A program made the translations under genes and the position numbers. Below, piece after piece: positions 5,606 to 8,061 of a stretch of DNA of 8,061 nucleotides. How positions within the stretch are numbered: position 1 is the first letter of the stretch; the number at the start of each line of letters is the position of its first letter. The notes under the pieces were generated by a model that had not been told where the DNA came from, made no database searches, and saw nothing but the letters and a program-made list of their open reading frames with translations. The stretch lies in NCBI GenBank assembly GCA_015654915.1, contig JAATFY010000076.1:1-8061 (forward strand), in the 5' to 3' direction. Origin of the DNA: Rhodospirillales bacterium. GTDB lineage: Bacteria > Pseudomonadota > Alphaproteobacteria > UBA9219.

Positions 5606-5997
5606 AGGAAAAGGATTTCAGCGAGAGACGCTCTGGTTCCTCCCCCCTTGCGGGGGAGGTTAGGAGGGGGGTGTATAAAGTTCTTTTGTACCCCTCCCCT
5701 AACCCTTCCCTCAAGGGGAGGGGAACGCGCGCAGTTTATGCGGCACAAACAATCTCACATTTCGTTGCATTGTTTCTGCGCGGCCTGATTTGGCTTTACC
5801 GCCATAGCGCCTCTTATTTCATAGGCAACCAATGCCGGTTCCAGCCGACCTGCTCGGTCTATGCCGACGAGGCGCTGCGGCTGCATGGGCCGTTCGGGGG
5901 CACGAAGCTTGCCATTCGCCGCTTTTGCCGCTGCCATCCGTGGCAAAAATTAGGCAGCGGGCAGGGCTTTGATCCTGTGCCGCCGCGTGTTAAGTAG
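5602..5997 (+). CDS. yidD: YidD membrane-insertion efficiency factor with repeat-derived N-terminal insert
   Basis: YidD is a small inner-membrane-associated protein that assists insertion of proteins by YidC. With start ATG 5602 it has 131 residues, against roughly 70-90 usually. The conserved domain starts near residue 55: LFLRGLIWLYRHSASYF, then GNQCRFQPTCSVYADEAL (75-92) and IRRFCRCHPWQ to GFDPVPP (105-128), with Cys at 78, 84, 109 and 111. Residues of about 13-42 are encoded by a 90-base palindromic repeat and resemble nothing in the family. ATG 5602 overlaps the rnpA stop, which is typical for this pair, so I take it as the original start. No ATG follows the insert in frame, and a rare start such as TTG near 5761 is the alternative. 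The domain is intact; whether the extra residues are retained in the protein is unknown. Confidence 0.9.
   Translation: MKEKDFSERRSGSSPLAGEVRRGVYKVLLYPSPNPSLKGRGTRAVYAAQTISHFVALFLRGLIWLYRHSASYFIGNQCRFQPTCSVYADEALRLHGPFGGTKLAIRRFCRCHPWQKLGSGQGFDPVPPRVK
5638..5727. repeat. Palindromic repeat of about 90 bases inside yidD
   Basis: An imperfect inverted repeat centred near 5681. Paired blocks are GGTTAGG (5658-5664) with CCTAACC (5698-5704), and GGAGGGG (5663-5669) with CCCCTCC (5691-5697). Each arm also folds alone: CCTCCCCC/GGGGGAGG (5639-5646, 5652-5659) and CCCCTCCCCT/AGGGGAGGGG (5691-5700, 5714-5723). Its purine/pyrimidine bias is unlike the flanking coding sequence. Such CTCCCC...GTTAGG repeats are familiar, from memory, in alphaproteobacterial intergenic DNA. 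Its estimated length is a multiple of three and it carries no stop in the yidD frame. Exact insertion ends cannot be set without an uninterrupted relative. Confidence 0.75.
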
Positions 5998-6029
5998 GCG
6001 CCGAACGTTTCAGCACCCCTTCGGGAACC

Positions 6030-7745
6030 ATGGACAATAACAACAACCTTATCGTCGCCGTCGTCCTGTCGGCCCTTATCCTGTTCGGTTTCCAGTATTT
6101 CTATGTGAAACCGCAGCAGGAGCATTACCGCCAGCAGGTACTTGCCGAAAGCCTCAAGCAGCCGGTGAAAGCGGGAGATGTCGCCGCCGAAACATCGGCG
6201 CCGCGCGACCGCGCGATGATCGTCAGGGAAGGCGCCCGCGTAAAAATCGCGACGCCGGAACTTCAGGGCTCCGTCAATCTGAAAGGCGCGCGTATCGACG
6301 ATCTATCGTTGGTGCAATACCGCGAAAGCGTCGAAGCCAGGTCGCCTGACATTATCCTTTTGTCGCCGTCGGGCTCGGCCATACCGCACGAGCCCTACTA
6401 CGCCGAGTTCAACTGGCTGAGCGATAGCGCGTCGGTTTCGGTGCCCACCGCGCAGACCGAATGGAAAGCCGACGGCAATATATTATCGCAGGACCATCCG
6501 CTCAAGCTGACATGGAATAACGGCCAAGGCCTTGCGTTCGAGCGCACGATCACGGTTGATGACCATTTTATGTTCACGATTGCCGATCAGGTGCGCAATA
6601 CGGGATCGGCTCCCGTCACGCTTTATCCGTTCGGTCTGATAGCTCGGCAGGGCAACCCCGTCACGCGCAGCATATCCGTTTTGTATGAAGGGCCGCTCGG
6701 CGTCATCAACGGCACGCTCGAGGAATACAAATATAAAAAGCTGATGGACGAAGGCAAAAAGGCCGAAAACAGCGAAGGCGGCTGGCTCGGCATTACCGAT
6801 AAATACTGGCTGGTCGCCATGATGCCGCAGAAAGACGAAAAGATGGCCGCCGAGTTTGCCTATAACCGCGCGGGCCAGACCGATCCCGACCAAGGCTATT
6901 TCCAGACCGATTTTCGCGGCGAACCCGTCACGGTCGCCGCCGGCGCTGTGGCGGAACACACATCGCGCCTGTTCGCGGGGGCAAAACGCCTGCGCCTGCT
7001 CGATCAATATAGCGACCGTTACGACATCCCGCATTTCGACCGCGCCATCGATTTCGGCTGGTTCTATTTTCTGACCAAGCCGTTTTTGTACCTGCTCGAT
7101 TTCCTCGGCAGTTTCCTCGGCAGTTTCGGCCTTGCGATTTTGCTGTTCACGGTGGCGCTGAAAATCGTCACCTTGCCGCTATCGCTGAAATCCTATCATT
7201 CCATGGCGCGGATGAAGGCGCTGCAGCCGGAGATGAAGCGCATTCAGGAACGCTACGCCGACGACAAGATGAAGCAGAGCCAGGTGATGATGGAGTTTTA
7301 CAAGCAGGAAAAAGTCAATCCGATGGCGGGCTGCGTGCCGCAGCTGATCCAGATTCCGATTTTCTTCGCCCTTTATAAGGTTCTCTATGTCGGCATCGAA
7401 TTGCGGCAGGCGCCTTTCTACGGCTGGATCAGGGATATGTCGGCGCCCGATCCGACCTCGGTTTTCACGCTGTTCGGCGCCATTCCCGTCACCTTGCCCG
7501 CCGCGCTTCATATCGGCATCTGGCCGCTTCTGATGGGCTGCAGCATGTTTCTGCAACAAAGACTGTCGCCGCAGCCGCCGGACAAGACGCAGGCGCGCAT
7601 GTTCATGTTCATGCCGATTCTGTTCACCTATATGCTGGCGCAGATGCCGTCGGGTCTGGTGATTTACTGGACATGGAGCAACCTTCTGTCCATCGCGCAG
7701 CAATGGTTCATCATGCGCAAGGACGCGAAAAAGAAGATAACGTGA
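6030..7745 (+). CDS. yidC: Membrane protein insertase YidC (Oxa1 family)
   Basis: YidC inserts and folds inner-membrane proteins, alone or with SecYEG. The 571 residues have the Gram-negative layout. Helix 1 (about 7-26, LIVAVVLSALILFGFQYFYV) is followed by a periplasmic beta-sandwich domain (about 60-335). The Oxa1-type core comes next: helix 2 (about 357-384), a charged cytoplasmic hairpin (about 385-430), helix 3 (about 433-455, VPQLIQIPIFFALYKVLYVG), helix 4 (about 490-508) and helix 5 (about 524-552). Lys378 in VALKIVTLPL sits where the hydrophilic-groove Arg is found in E. coli. The tail is short and basic (KDAKKKIT). ATG 6030 gives the expected helix 1 directly; the site ahead of it is weak. 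It follows yidD by 32 bases, and engB starts 7 bases after its stop, suggesting one operon. Confidence 0.97.
   Translation: MDNNNNLIVAVVLSALILFGFQYFYVKPQQEHYRQQVLAESLKQPVKAGDVAAETSAPRDRAMIVREGARVKIATPELQGSVNLKGARIDDLSLVQYRESVEARSPDIILLSPSGSAIPHEPYYAEFNWLSDSASVSVPTAQTEWKADGNILSQDHPLKLTWNNGQGLAFERTITVDDHFMFTIADQVRNTGSAPVTLYPFGLIARQGNPVTRSISVLYEGPLGVINGTLEEYKYKKLMDEGKKAENSEGGWLGITDKYWLVAMMPQKDEKMAAEFAYNRAGQTDPDQGYFQTDFRGEPVTVAAGAVAEHTSRLFAGAKRLRLLDQYSDRYDIPHFDRAIDFGWFYFLTKPFLYLLDFLGSFLGSFGLAILLFTVALKIVTLPLSLKSYHSMARMKALQPEMKRIQERYADDKMKQSQVMMEFYKQEKVNPMAGCVPQLIQIPIFFALYKVLYVGIELRQAPFYGWIRDMSAPDPTSVFTLFGAIPVTLPAALHIGIWPLLMGCSMFLQQRLSPQPPDKTQARMFMFMPILFTYMLAQMPSGLVIYWTWSNLLSIAQQWFIMRKDAKKKIT
7100..7123 (+). 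repeat. Perfect 12-base tandem duplication inside yidC
   Basis: TTTCCTCGGCAG occurs twice head to tail (7100-7111, 7112-7123), giving FLGSFLGSF just before YidC helix 2. The distance between the LLDF and FGLAI landmarks looks normal for the family, so it has not clearly lengthened the protein. Confidence 0.6.
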
Positions 7746-7752
7746 GGGCGGC

Positions 7753-8061
7753 ATGAGCGAGACGGAAGCAGCCCGCAAGCTTTTCGCGCAGTCCTGCGAT
7801 TGTGTTCTGGCGGCAACCGACCCCGGGCAGTTTCCCGCAGGTAACCTGCCCGAGGTCGCCTTCATCGGCCGCTCCAATGTCGGTAAATCCTCGCTCATCA
7901 ACGGGCTCACCGGCCGTAAAAATCTGGCGCGGGCGACCAACACGCCCGGGCGCACGCAGCAGATCGTGCTTTTCGATCTCGCGCACCAGCTGATGCTGGT
8001 CGGTCGGCCGGGTTACGGCCATGCTGCAGCGCCCGCCGCCGAAACGGATCACTGGAATTTG
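7753..8061 (+). CDS. engB: EngB/YihA-type ribosome-assembly GTPase, N-terminal part, 3' end outside the window
   Basis: EngB (YihA/YsxC) is an essential GTPase in maturation of the large ribosomal subunit. The 103 visible residues start MSETEAARKLFAQSCDCVLA. The pre-G1 segment LPEVAFIGRSNVGKSSLIN (32-50) contains the P-loop, and TNTPGRTQQI (62-71) is the G2 region with the expected Thr. The G3 region reads LVGRPGYGHA (82-91) where the family has LVDLPGYGYA, so Gly84 replaces the Asp that normally helps hold magnesium. Spacing to the conserved Trp101 is normal, so this is a substitution rather than a frameshift. G4 and G5 lie beyond the edge. ATG 7753 has GAGGG at 7744-7748 ahead of it, overlapping the yidC stop. 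The yidC-engB order is common in alphaproteobacteria. The family is clear; activity of this variant is uncertain. Confidence 0.92.
   Translation, partial: MSETEAARKLFAQSCDCVLAATDPGQFPAGNLPEVAFIGRSNVGKSSLINGLTGRKNLARATNTPGRTQQIVLFDLAHQLMLVGRPGYGHAAAPAAETDHWNL

Noticed and set aside
5532..5748. Two minus-strand open frames of 60-68 residues across the rnpA-yidD junction
   Set aside because: They are translations of the palindromic repeat, which is open in several frames; they overlap real genes and have no family features.
6483..7955. Minus-strand open frames opposite yidC and engB, up to 258 residues
   Set aside because: Composition is Arg/His-rich antisense translation; the plus strand carries clear YidC and EngB motifs throughout.

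Overview
The window looks like ordinary chromosomal backbone of a GC-rich proteobacterium, most likely an alphaproteobacterium. Three things support this: the gene order rpmH-rnpA-yidD-yidC-engB; a GroEL ending in a GGM-rich tail; and several GC-rich palindromic repeats of kinds common between alphaproteobacterial genes. The order or family cannot be fixed from the sequence alone. I saw no phage, transposase, toxin, defence or CRISPR locus.

Layout. (1) 1-453 is the 3' end of groEL, cut by the window edge. (2) 454-788 has no convincing gene. It holds a run of hairpins (a stem-loop over the groEL stop, a CCCCGG palindrome and a large terminator-like structure with a second palindrome inside) and then a sigma70-like promoter. 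(3) 789-935 is a 48-residue single-pass membrane protein ending in an SFPASDPP tail. (4) 4848 down to 952, minus strand, is a tight pgk-argH-argG unit: phosphoglycerate kinase and the last two enzymes of arginine synthesis, with gaps of 2 and 16 bases. (5) 4849-5002 is a divergent promoter region, with a near-consensus promoter for rpmH. (6) 5003-8061, plus strand, is rpmH (L34), rnpA (RNase P protein), yidD, yidC (membrane insertase) and the start of engB (ribosome-assembly GTPase, cut by the window edge).

How the genes fit together. The plus-strand cluster links ribosome and tRNA maturation (L34, RNase P, EngB) with insertion of membrane proteins (YidD, YidC). rnpA and yidD share an ATGA overlap. 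The minus-strand unit pairs a central glycolytic enzyme with ArgH and ArgG, which turn citrulline and aspartate into arginine and fumarate.

Most notable points. A roughly 90-base palindromic repeat lies inside the yidD reading frame and adds about 30 residues before the conserved domain without breaking it. The EngB fragment has Gly where the G3 (DxPG) Asp is expected. Two inverted copies of a 27-base palindrome between rpmH and rnpA differ by paired substitutions that keep the stem. I found no clearly new multi-gene system.
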